From Euglena gracilis (Eukaryota > Euglenida > Euglenophyceae > Euglenales), in contig CP154954.1 of the NCBI GenBank assembly GCA_039621445.1, positions 39,983,572-40,047,571 of the forward strand: a stretch of 64,000 nucleotides of DNA. Direction: 5' to 3'. Position 1 is the first letter of the stretch, and every line of letters begins with the position of its first letter. The notes under the pieces are model-generated. The model saw nothing but the letters and a program-made list of their open reading frames with translations. It was not told the origin of the DNA and searched no databases. Positions 56,101 through 64,000 of this stretch are shown here, piece after piece. The translations under genes were made by a program, and so were the position numbers.

Positions 56101-59100
56101 CCAGCCAGAAGAGAGAAAGAGAGGGCAGACACCTGGCGGCGGGTCTTCAACACCTCCGATGGGGTCTTGACCAGCCACGTCGGGATGAGGGCGCCTCCCA
56201 CCGCGAGGACCGTCACCAGCTGCTTGTTGTCCAGCCCGACGTCGGACCGCAACACGTCACTCGCCAGGGTGCCCGCAGCAGCCTCTGGTATTCCCATTGC
56301 CGGCCGGGTTCGCGTGCCTGCTCTGGCCTGCGATCGCACAAACGTTTATGGAGAGACACTGAGGTAGGCAACTTTTTGGGACCGGAGTTCCACAGGAAGC
56401 TGCTGGCCCTTTGAACCAAAGAACACTGACGACGCGGGGGTGCCAGCGAGGAGGTTGCGGTGGGGCCCGCTCAACTGGCTTAGGGGGCGGTTGGGCAGGG
56501 GAACAAAGTGCCACACATATGTGACGAGTCGGCGAGGAACGTTTGTCATTGGTCTGACTTGTCTTCGCCGAATTGGCCCCAACGGTATATGGACCCCCAC
56601 CCCCAAGAAGGAGGGACCGTTTGGCTTCAGAAAACCCCTGCGTGGGGAAGTCTTAGGAGGCATAAACTGCCCATGATAAAATTGACCAGGCGCATTGGAA
56701 ATCGACCCAAAAATAGCAACAAAAAACCCCCAAATTTTTTAGGTGCCAGAGTTGACTTGAAAGTTTTGGAGGTTTTTTGACGGTGTAGGAGGGGAAGCGG
56801 GAATCCGCTTCCTTTTTGGGGGGGAAGCGAAAAAACGCTTCACCCTGAACTTTTTGAAATAGCTAAAAGTGCACATATTTTTTGAATTTTGACATCGGCG
56901 GAAGCGGATTACCGCTTCCTGTGAAACTTTTTATGGGGAAGCGGTTATCCGCTTCCTCCACTTCACATCACAACAAGTAGGCACCTTTAGAACTGGCATC
57001 AACCTCATCAACATAAGACATCATCCAACGTCTTTACTACATTAAAACAATTGTCACCAAAAGAAGCCTTATGACAGCAATCATCTGCTGGAAAGCACAA
57101 AGCAGGGGAAGCGTGTTTCCGCTTCCTATGGGTGGGCCAGATAAAGTAGTTGCATGTGGGGAGCAGGTTCGGCGATGGCCGTTCTCGCCCTATGCCACTG
57201 GGGGACTTATATTGGCGACGACTTCAGTGCCCATCTACTGTTGTCTAACCCCTGGGTCAGTTATGGCTTCACGAGAGGTCTCCGGCGGCTGAATGGTGAC
57301 TGCCTGAACTGTGCTTGAAATGTGCCTGGACTCGGTCTGATTGTTGTGGTGCCATCTCGGATGGTTCTGGGAGCGGATGGGTGGTGGGTTTACATGGCTT
57401 ACAAGCAGCGTGTTTAGAATTGATTGGGGAACGGAGGCAAAAAGGCCTCTGTCCAGGGATTTTGGTGATGACTTTGAGTGGGCTGTTTTGCTGTGGGTTG
57501 CTGGACACCGTGTTTTGAGGCTCCTTTGAGGACGAAAGTTGCCGGGTATGGATTAGTTTGCATGAGGCTGACACTCTGTCTGCAGCACAACGTGTTTCCA
57601 CCAGGCTGAAAGCCAACGGAGTTGTCTTGTTCAAGAAGGGAGGCAGCATAGAGCTGGACAATGGGTCAGGCACAATTGAGGGGGCTGAGGATCACTAAAG
57701 ATTGGAACCAATCTCCTTAAACCCTGTGAAACCGTTTTCCAGGTCCATTCAGTGCTTAAACACAGCGTCCTGGAATAGGTTCTGTCATTGGGATGTGAAG
57801 GTGTCCCCAAATACCTGGTGTGCGCGGGGGGTGGGAGTGATGTGCCAGAATCAAATTGTTGAATGCACCTGGAATTATGCCAGCAGTGGAATCCGATGAA
57901 CACTTCACACAAAAGTTGGAATGAAGCGGAAACCAGCTTCGTCAGGGAGGAAGCGTAATCCCGCTTCCTCCCTATGCGGGAAGCGGTTTTGCGCTTTCTC
58001 TTTGGAATGTGGCCCCCTCCTACCCACAGGTGGTTGAGGCAGCATAAACAGGACGTGCAGAGACTGATAAGGCTGGCTGTGTGTCTCTGTGAGCCTTCTG
58101 GGAGTATGGTGAGTGTGCAGTTCACCAAGTCATGTGCTGCCGAGAGCCATCGGTAGGCCTTGAGGACAAAGACAGCCCTCCGGAGCCCCTCTCCTGACCA
58201 GTAACTGCCGGGGGTGGGCCATAAACATGGCCTGGGAGGAACAAATGGACGAAACCTCACAGATAAGACCCACCTGCCTGCGCTTTGGCCGGGGAAGAAA
58301 GAACTTGAGGGGGGGTTTGAGACGCAATTCCACATAGCTGGATATTTTTGGGGGGCTTTGCATTGTATCTCAAGTTGAAAGGGGGCCTGTTTAAAGGGGA
58401 AATGGCCCAGATTTTTTGATTTTCAGCAAAATGTCTGGTACTCCACTTCCAGCCTTCACTGTGCCTTGTTTTCTTTCCCTGGCACCAGAAATCAACCCAC
58501 CGAAGAAACAGATACACAGTTGACAATGGAAAAGGGAGGACACTTGCCTCCATTCACTTGAAACCACCGTCTTCCTTCACCTTCTGGGTCCCCATCCCAC
58601 GTCTCCTTTCTCCTTGACCCCTTCTGGGCTGTCATTTGCTTGCGAACACCAAAGATGTCCTCTGGAATGGACTGCCACAGGTAAAGCCCAACACCACCTT
58701 CAAGCTGCGTACACTGATCTCCTCTCATTCTCATTTCTAGGTGCGTCATCTCATGTGCGCTGCTCCTCTCAACGACCTTGCTCAAAACCAACCATCACCA
58801 CACCCCTCTGCAATGCGCACCAAGCCACTTCTGCCCTTGTCTCCTCCTGCTGCAGGAACTGCTCTGCAACCTCTGCAGGATTCCCAGGGATGAAGAAGCC
58901 CCAAAGAAACCAACGGAAACACGTTTCAGGTTATTCTGGAAAACACAAATGAAGCGGATTTGCGCTTCCTCGTTCAACCCTGGGGCAAGTCCTCCAACCG
59001 GCTGTTGCTGTTGCTGTCCCTGTGTGCGGCAGGCAATCACCTCCTCATCGTACACCCTGAATCCTCCATCAGTTCACGGAAGCGGCTTTCCGCTTCCTTG

Positions 59101-61274
59101 AATCAAACCTTGACGTCTAAGGCCACTCCCCATGTTTGTCTCAGGAAAGAGGAGGCACTCTCCGAACCACATGGTAAGCCGTGTCACAATGCTGCATCCC
59201 AGCTCGTTATTGAACCCACAAAGTACTTCAGACCTATCACGTTTGGCTGAAAACCGTCCCAGACGGCCCTCCCCCCCGATTCAGTTCCGGTGCCGTTAAT
59301 CAATTGTCACAATGCCCCACACCGTGCACAATGACTGCACTCGTTGGGAGGGTAAAATGCATCCCCTGTGAAAGTGCACAGCTGCGGGTCTTCCAGGGAC
59401 CAAACAAGATGGCTGCTGTGGGAACACTAACGCATGCAGGTGGCTTTCCATGTCCCGCAATACAATTGGGCCAAATCAAAGCATGTCGTTGACAACCAGG
59501 TTTCCCATATAACGGCTTTATACCTCCTGCCCCCCTCCCCATGCATTTGTACATCATTTTGCAAGGTCCTATCCGGACCAGTTGGGCATGTTCTACGACT
59601 CGAGAAGATGAAGGTTCCATCACAGCACAAGCTAAGCCTTTGTCCACTCACCAACACCCGAAACTCCATCACATACGGCCTAGGTTGAATTGTGTATGTG
59701 CCAGATGTGGGCTGCGGGTTCCGACTTCATCTCCCCCTTGTTTTCATGCTCCTTCAGACCACTCAGGCCTTCGAAGTCATGGCCTTGAAAAATTCAAATC
59801 GTCAGGAGGAAGCGTGATTCCGCTTCCTCCTGGCCACTATGAAAATTTCAGGGGGTTTCTGCTGTATGCATCCTCAGAACCTGCGCCTGCCCCTCATTTC
59901 CGCTGATTGGCGTCAATTAAGGAAGCGGTTTTTGGTAATCACCGCTTCCTCTTCTCCTCTCTGTCCTCGTGAGGCCCCATTTTGGGTCATTTTGCGTTTC
60001 GGCGCCTCGGAGTGCAGTAGAACTGGGCAGTGACGAAGCGGTTTTTCGCTTCATCTGAAAATTTTGTGCACTTTTCGCCGATTTCGGCTTGCACTCAAAA
60101 ATTTATACCCCTTTTCGCTCATTTCAGCCTCCTATAGAGGTTCGTTACTCCAAGCCAAAACACCGGCAGAAACGGCCCAAATACGGCCTCTTCCAAGAAA
60201 AGCTAAAAATTTTGGGGGTTCAGACGAAGCGTTTTTCCGCTTCCTCCTCTTCCACTTTCCGCTTCAAACCGTCCAAAATTGTTGGGCAGTTTATGCCTCC
60301 TAAGGAAGTGGGCCTGGGTGTCAGAGCAGGCCCCAAACCGGCACGATGCCGGCATACAGGTCGCGGTAGAGCTCCGGGTCGGTCAGGACCATGCCACTGC
60401 TCACCGACCCCCCCTCCCCGCCACAGGGGGGGGGAGGGGTCACTCCCTGGCCACTTGGGCCAAAATGGCTCAAATCGAAGCTGCCGAGAACTTTTGTGAT
60501 TGACTAGTTTTGGAAGAATGTGAATGACCCCCATCCCCCCCAGGCCCTGGGGAACAATGGATTTTGGCCAAAGCCCCCCTCCAAAAATTTCCTGCGCCTT
60601 CGACGATGGGGGGGGGGCAGGGGTGGCTGGAGCCAAAATCAGTCAGTCACCTCCAGGGCGGGGGGGGGGGGGGGTCGGACACACCGAAAGCAACGGTATG
60701 GTCAGGACGCGGGGGGTGCGGGCCACCTCCAGCCGGCAGCGGATCGTGTCCAGCGGGAAGAGGATGACCTTCTTCGCGATGGACACCGTGGCGCCGCCCG
60801 CCATGCCCAGGGCCGCACGGGAAGGCCGGGTGGGCTGGGGGTGAGTGGTCAACTACGCCCCCCCCCCCCCGCCTGGGAGGGGGGGAGTGGGACCCCCAAG
60901 GAAAAAATTATTAGGGGCCTGAGGAATTTATTATATAAATTGGCATTCCAGAAATACGAGAAGACTTAATTGGGGGGACCCCTCCTTCCAGTCCAGCACG
61001 TAGGAAAATTCTGACTTTGGGGGGGGGTTGGGTCCCCCGGGGTCAGTCTGGACCCTCCTTGGCAGACGAGGGGGTGGTCTGGACCCCCCTCCCCCTGTGG
61101 TGCAGGAGGGGGGGGTGGGGGACACCCCCCTTCTCGACCCCGCACACCCTCCTTATGTCAAGCCATGGGGTCCCCCCCACCCCCCCACCCCCCACCCCGT
61201 AGGGCTTCGGGCAGTCCCGCACAGCCCTGGCCATGCCCCTCGCCGCACTCTGCAGCTGGGCGTTGAGGCCCGGG
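51379..61274 (-). CDS. Mitochondrial carrier (SLC25) protein, S-adenosylmethionine-carrier-like; nine exons
   Basis: Nine exons (listed separately) join through GT...AG introns with correct phase throughout. They give a carrier with the three-fold repeat of the family. Signature Pro-x-[Asp/Glu] boxes appear in order: FPLDTIRCRL, TPSEVLKTRRQ and TPLDVIRPR. Each is followed by the family's half-repeat ending in a Gly-rich helix start (LYAGIVP; LYVGYGANLL; LLSGMGPRL). The second box with Pro-Ser-Glu-Val and the first with Pro-Leu-Asp-Thr-Ile resemble the mitochondrial/plastid S-adenosylmethionine importer SLC25A26/SAMC, which exchanges SAM for S-adenosylhomocysteine across the inner membrane. 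That substrate is inferred, not shown. The start Met lies upstream of 61,274 and was not found. The frame can end at a TAG at 51,177 or splice onward to Pro-rich exons. Confidence 0.85.
51954..52057 (-). CDS. Carrier exon 8 (third matrix loop)
   Basis: Acceptor GTCCCCCGTAG and donor AAGACG|GTCCGC bound 104 bp reading AEADQRRYSSALDCAVKT at its end. It joins exon 7 through a split Leu codon. Confidence 0.7.
53081..53280. repeat. TG-rich microsatellite
   Basis: (TG)n with GTGTTGTGTG variants. On the minus strand it lies in intron 7 just after the exon 7 donor. Confidence 0.95.
53299..53412 (-). CDS. Carrier exon 7 (fifth transmembrane helix, third signature)
   Basis: It encodes LSPVESAVFGGVAGMTAALV then TPLDVIRPRAHL, which is helix 5 with the third carrier signature. 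The donor is CTCC|GTGGCA. Two acceptors (53,412 or 53,417) are possible, and the first keeps phase with exon 6. Confidence 0.85.
53825..54285. mobile_element. TIR element, short relative of 24,721-26,106
   Basis: The left end (ATATAGTGGATCAGGGGGG, GGGTCGTATGGTGG) and the right end (CCACCATACGACCCCCCC, TGATTCGACTATATGG) are inverted repeats. The interior shares ACTTTCGAAAAAGGGGAG and TTAGGCC motifs with the larger element but has no decamer satellite. Confidence 0.75.
55075..55225 (-). CDS. Carrier exon 6 (fourth helix region)
   Basis: A clean acceptor (CACTCCTCCCCTCAG) leads into a phase-0 frame with GRVVREGGVGALYVGYGANL and LYAFPADVVKFLVYG, the second-repeat matrix helix and helix 4. The donor used here (TTGCT|GTGGGA) gives the phase needed by exon 7, but an earlier CTG|GTCTAT is possible. 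Confidence 0.85.
55300..55502 (+). mobile_element. hAT-like MITE in carrier intron 5
   Basis: The left end is CAGGGTTTTTTTTTTAAGTCC. The flanking 8-mers are identical (GGCGGGAG at 55,292-55,299 and 55,503-55,510). The right terminal repeat is lost, yet the target duplication is intact, so the right end decayed after insertion. Confidence 0.75.
56133..56284 (-). CDS. Carrier exon 5 (third helix, second signature)
   Basis: The frame reads DNKQLVTVLAVGGALIPTW then LVKTPSEVLKTRRQ up to a CGCCAG|GTGTCT donor. This is helix 3 with the second signature (Pro-Ser-Glu). The acceptor is GGGAATACCAG. Confidence 0.9.
56360..56474 (-). CDS. Carrier exon 4 (second helix)
   Basis: Acceptor CCCCCTAAGCCAG and donor CCTCA|GTGTCT bound 115 bp. 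The frame NLLAGTPASSVFFGSKGQQL corresponds to helix 2 of carriers, although Tyr-Glu of the usual motif is Lys-Gly here. It is phase-correct with exons 3 and 5. Confidence 0.7.
56793..60243. repeat. Cluster of short GGAAGCGG-N4-CCGCTTCC hairpins
   Basis: At least twelve short palindromes share the core GAAGCG...CGCTTC: 56,793-56,812, 56,824-56,841, 56,900-56,919, 56,937-56,956, 57,107-57,126, 57,945-57,972, 57,978-57,999, 58,951-58,968, 59,078-59,097, 59,803-59,832, 59,920-59,950, 60,035-60,052 and 60,226-60,243. Loops are 4 or 6 nt, mostly A/T-rich, and one is 11 nt. Arms range from 6 to 12 bp, and extra arm bases are complementary at each site. All lie in carrier intron 3. Confidence 0.9.
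60339..60413 (-). CDS. Carrier exon 3 (first matrix helix)
   Basis: This 25-codon phase-0 exon between GTGGCGGGGAG and GTGCCG|GTTTGG reads GMVLTDPELYRDLYAGIVP. It matches the short matrix helix before helix 2. An in-frame TGA lies just beyond the donor. Confidence 0.8.
60727..60834 (-). CDS. Carrier exon 2 (first helix, first signature)
   Basis: This 36-codon phase-0 exon between CACTCACCCCCAG and CTGGAG|GTGGCC contains AALGMAGGATVSIAKKVILF then PLDTIRCRLE. This is helix 1 with the first signature. Confidence 0.9.
61196..61274 (-). CDS. Carrier exon 1 of those seen (N-terminal extension)
   Basis: Acceptor GGGCCCCTCTCCGCAG and donor TACGGG|GTGGGG bound 79 bp reading LNAQLQSAARGMARAVRDCP, an amphipathic basic stretch that could be targeting sequence. 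The exon starts with one base of a split codon, so at least one more 5' exon exists. Confidence 0.65.
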
Positions 61275-62394
61275 CTGCGGAGAGGGGCCCGGTGGGGGGG
61301 GCGGGGCGAGGCCCGGCGATGCTTCGCGACACGCCAAACGACTTCCGGACACTTGCACCGGCGTTGCTTGGCGTCCGGCCTGTCCCCGGGCCAAGACACG
61401 GATTCCATCACGAACCCCAACACTCAACCCCCCCCCCCCAAACTTTAGCAACCCGTTCCTTAAATCCAGGTTTCAGCCAATCCGCCCCAATGGGTTGCTT
61501 AAATTTTGGGGTTTGCTCTAATTTGGGCTTCAGTCTCCGCGCCGAGGCACAGCTTAAACTCAGACCAAAACTTGTTCAAAGGAAGGGAGGAGGAGGTAGT
61601 TTCTTCAGAGTATGCAAACTGTATACAACAACATAACAGCGTCCCAAAAAAAACAACGGTGCAGACTCAACAAGTTTGATTAATTTCCCAAAAATTCGGC
61701 TATTGTTGTGAGCTTGCGTCGCTTTCATATATTCCTTCATTTCCCCTTCTTTTTACCTCAAGCTTGCTCAAATTTGGAATTTTCACTGATCCCGGGGGGG
61801 GGGGGGGTTGCTTAAATTATGTTGCTAAATTTGGGGGGGTTAAAGGGACTGGGGGCGAGCTCCCACAGGCAAGCACAAAATGTGTGCGCATTGAAATGAA
61901 ACTATGCAACACACACAAATGGTGTGCTATTTCAGGCGTTCATGACACACAATAGAAAGGGCCAGAACCTGTGCATCCTTGGGTTGCTGTGATATTTTCA
62001 ACCAGGGGGGGGGGTTGAGCTCTTGTATTTTTTCATATTTTTATATTTTATTCTTTGGCAACTTTGGCAATAACTTGGACATTTTTGTTCGCCAAAAAAA
62101 ATGTTCCTACTTGAAATTTTATTGAAAAGCGGTGGGACTTGAAAAAATGACTTGAAAATGCATTGGAAACATGAAAGAAATTGGCCCCAGGCACACTTGG
62201 GGAGGGGGCTTCATATTGGGGGAGTGGGAAAATAAAAAAAATTGTTCCCTCGACGTTACTTGTAAAAAATCTCAGACACAGTCGCATTAAACTCAGATTG
62301 AATGCTGCCAAAATGAAAGCAGGCCAACCCTGACACCCAGGGTTGTATGAGAAAGCCTGGGGGGGGGGTTCGGACAACCCCAACCAGAGAGTTT

Positions 62395-62745
62395 TTTAAC
62401 CCCGGGGGGGAGGGGTCCAGCTCAGAGGCTGGAAAATTTGGGCTGGCTGGAAAAAGGTTGTTGGCTCCGACCTGGGGTCCAACATCTCAAAAATGCCCCA
62501 AAAATGCCAATCATGCAAAAATCGATTTTTGACCCCAAATTTGTCCTGGCCAGCCCTTTTCCGACCTTTTCTTCCTCTGCTACGCCCTGGCCCCAACCCC
62601 ATCCTGGTGGGTTGGGGCCAGGGCGTAGCTAGCTTAGGAAGATTTGACCCCCCCCAGGGGGTCCAGCCAGCCAGCAGCCTTTTCCATCCCGGGACCCCCC
62701 TCCCCCCCTCAACGAAGTGTATTTAATTCCAACCGCCCGAACAAT
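62395..62745. repeat. Dispersed repeat with CTGGCTGG motifs, copy 3 (partly inverted)
   Basis: The first half matches copies 1 and 2 (CAGAGGCTGGAAAATTTGGG, CCGACCTGGGGTC). The second half, from 62,640, matches their other end in reverse complement (AGCCAGCCAGCAGCC, TCCAACCGCCCGAAC). Confidence 0.65.
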
Positions 62746-62956
62746 AACGGATTTTTCGCCTTAAGGGTGCAAAACCGGCCAAAAATATAGGGTTTTCAGG
62801 CTTCCCGTACAGTCTTAGGCGGCGCGAATTGCCCAACCGATTTTTGCGTTTTTTGGCGTTTTTTGGCTGTTTTGAAAACACCTAAAAGGGCCAAAGATTT
62901 GAGCTGAGAGGGGTGTGTGGCGGCTTTGGGCCAAAATTTAACAGAAGTGGTTTTGC

Positions 62957-63277
62957 GCGGTATTCCGCTTAGTCGATTTCCGATTGCGTGTGAGTTGTGT
63001 GATTTGGGAGTGTACTAGAACTGTTTGAAATGGCTCGAAAAACACCGACTTTGAACAGGTGTGACATGGGGCTGTGTGTCCATGGTTTATGTTAATAACA
63101 GTATTTGAGAGACGAGTGAACAATACAAGTGTGTGCGGATAACCGCGTAAAACGAAACAAGAGGTGACAAACAGCGGAGTTAAACGGTTGGGCGGTAATC
63201 CGCGCACAATGCACTTGTACGCGGATTACCACGTACAAGTGCAAACAAAGCATGGTGCGCGGATTACCGCGTACCAT
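62957..63277. repeat. Second hairpin cluster, GCGG-N4-CCGC core with other arms
   Basis: Hairpins at 62,957-62,968, 63,135-63,146, 63,192-63,203, 63,211-63,242 and 63,252-63,277 share the GCGG-[A/T]4-CCGC core. The two longest have 14- and 11-bp arms (GCACTTGTACGCGG with CCACGTACAAGTGC; ATGGTGCGCGG with CCGCGTACCAT). Confidence 0.85.
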
Positions 63278-63419
63278 AACACAACCAGTTGATGACTGGT
63301 GGGAGGGAATCCGCCTGGTATGTGTGCATAGGTGTTGAGTGTAAGGCGACTGGGTGTAAGCGGGAATCCGTGTGGCCGGGTTAAGGGTGAGCAGAAAAAG
63401 CACAGCATTTGTGGACGAT

Positions 63420-64000
63420 GGGATGGGGGGGGGAGATGGAAACCACCCTAGAAATGAAGTCTGCTGGTTTGTTGGCAAAGTTTTGCAACCCTACTTGTGA
63501 CACCAGTCACAGGCGTGAATCTTTGCAAAGGACACGGACGACAGACTTTGTTGCCAGGTCGCCAGGCAGTTTGCAACTGAATGGCGTCTGGCGTGTTGTG
63601 GTGAGTTTGAGGGGTGAAGGTTTATGGAAACCAGGGAGAGGAGATTGAATCAGCAGGGGTTGACCAACCGAGGAGAGACGGCCAGCCCTTAAACTTGGGC
63701 ACTCAGAGCAGGGGTGGTTTCCAAAAGGACCGGACACGCCTGTGCTGAGGGTGGTTACATGGATGGAAGCCAGATGTACCGGGCCAAACATCGACCCGGC
63801 GTTGGTTGAGAACGACCGCCTTCTCGTTTACCCCCCCTCCCACACGGCTTCTGACGGTGGAGACCACCGTTGCCTCCTCCGGAGGCATGTTGCCGACCCC
63901 AAAGGAAGAAGAGCCAGAAAAAAAGAGGTGGTTTGGGCATTTTGCCTGAAATTCAGCAAAAACTGCAGCTTTTCAAAGGAAAAATGCTGTAACACTGTTT
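63420..64000. other. No feature seen
   Basis: Unique-looking sequence of moderate GC content. I find no GC3-biased island with splice sites, repeat or mobile element. Confidence 0.4.

Noticed and set aside
57631-58335. 234-codon minus-strand open frame
   Set aside because: It lies in carrier intron 3 among the hairpins, has no GC3 bias and no recognisable domain.
62957-63277. CRISPR-like spaced repeats
   Set aside because: The repeats are short hairpins with irregular spacing and variable arms in eukaryotic DNA, with no uniform repeat or spacer length and no cas genes.

Overview
The window is nuclear DNA from a microbial eukaryote, most likely a protist or alga. Its coding sequence sits in short GC-rich islands whose third codon positions are almost all G or C. 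These islands are bounded by GT...AG introns with C- or T-rich acceptor tracts and lie in long introns full of homopolymer G/C runs, microsatellites and transposon remains. There is no bacterial gene organisation and no tRNA or rRNA gene that I can see. The codon bias and DIRS retroelements would suit a green alga, but the sequence alone does not settle the lineage.

0-7.4 kb is repeat ground: copies of a short hAT-like element, two pairs of duplicated segments, G-tract palindromes and a TG microsatellite. 7.4-18.4 kb is a nested cluster of DIRS-type (tyrosine-recombinase) retrotransposons. One minus-strand copy (about 13.6-18.4 kb) keeps gag, reverse transcriptase, RNase H and a tyrosine recombinase with inverted and internal complementary repeats. 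It is frame-broken at two places, and at least three degraded fragments lie on its left.

19-51 kb, minus strand, carries a chain of small exons. I found it by joining high-GC3 islands through GT...AG sites and checking that codon phase carries across each junction. The chain from about 44.0 kb down to 22.7 kb is phase-consistent at every join and would encode roughly 1,000 residues. It starts with a Gly/Lys/Pro part containing GKGEY pentapeptide repeats, continues with Pro/Ser-rich segments and includes a small Cys/His cluster. I do not recognise the family. Its introns hold a 5.4-kb CATA array, a 1-kb TATG/TATATG array, a CAA array, an AGATTCCCTA-type satellite inside an inverted-repeat element and a 1.3-kb fold-back.

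51.4-61.3 kb, minus strand, holds nine phase-consistent exons of a mitochondrial carrier (SLC25) protein with all three P-x-[DE] signatures in order. It most resembles the S-adenosylmethionine carrier (SLC25A26) type. Its last exon has a donor in the right phase to splice into Pro-rich exons at 51.1 and 50.5 kb, so carrier and low-complexity chain may be one very long gene. Intron 3 contains a striking set of short hairpins with GCGG-N4-CCGC cores. A second set with the same core but other arms lies at 62.9-63.4 kb.

All exon boundaries are read by eye from splice motifs, phase and codon bias; no transcript or database evidence was available.
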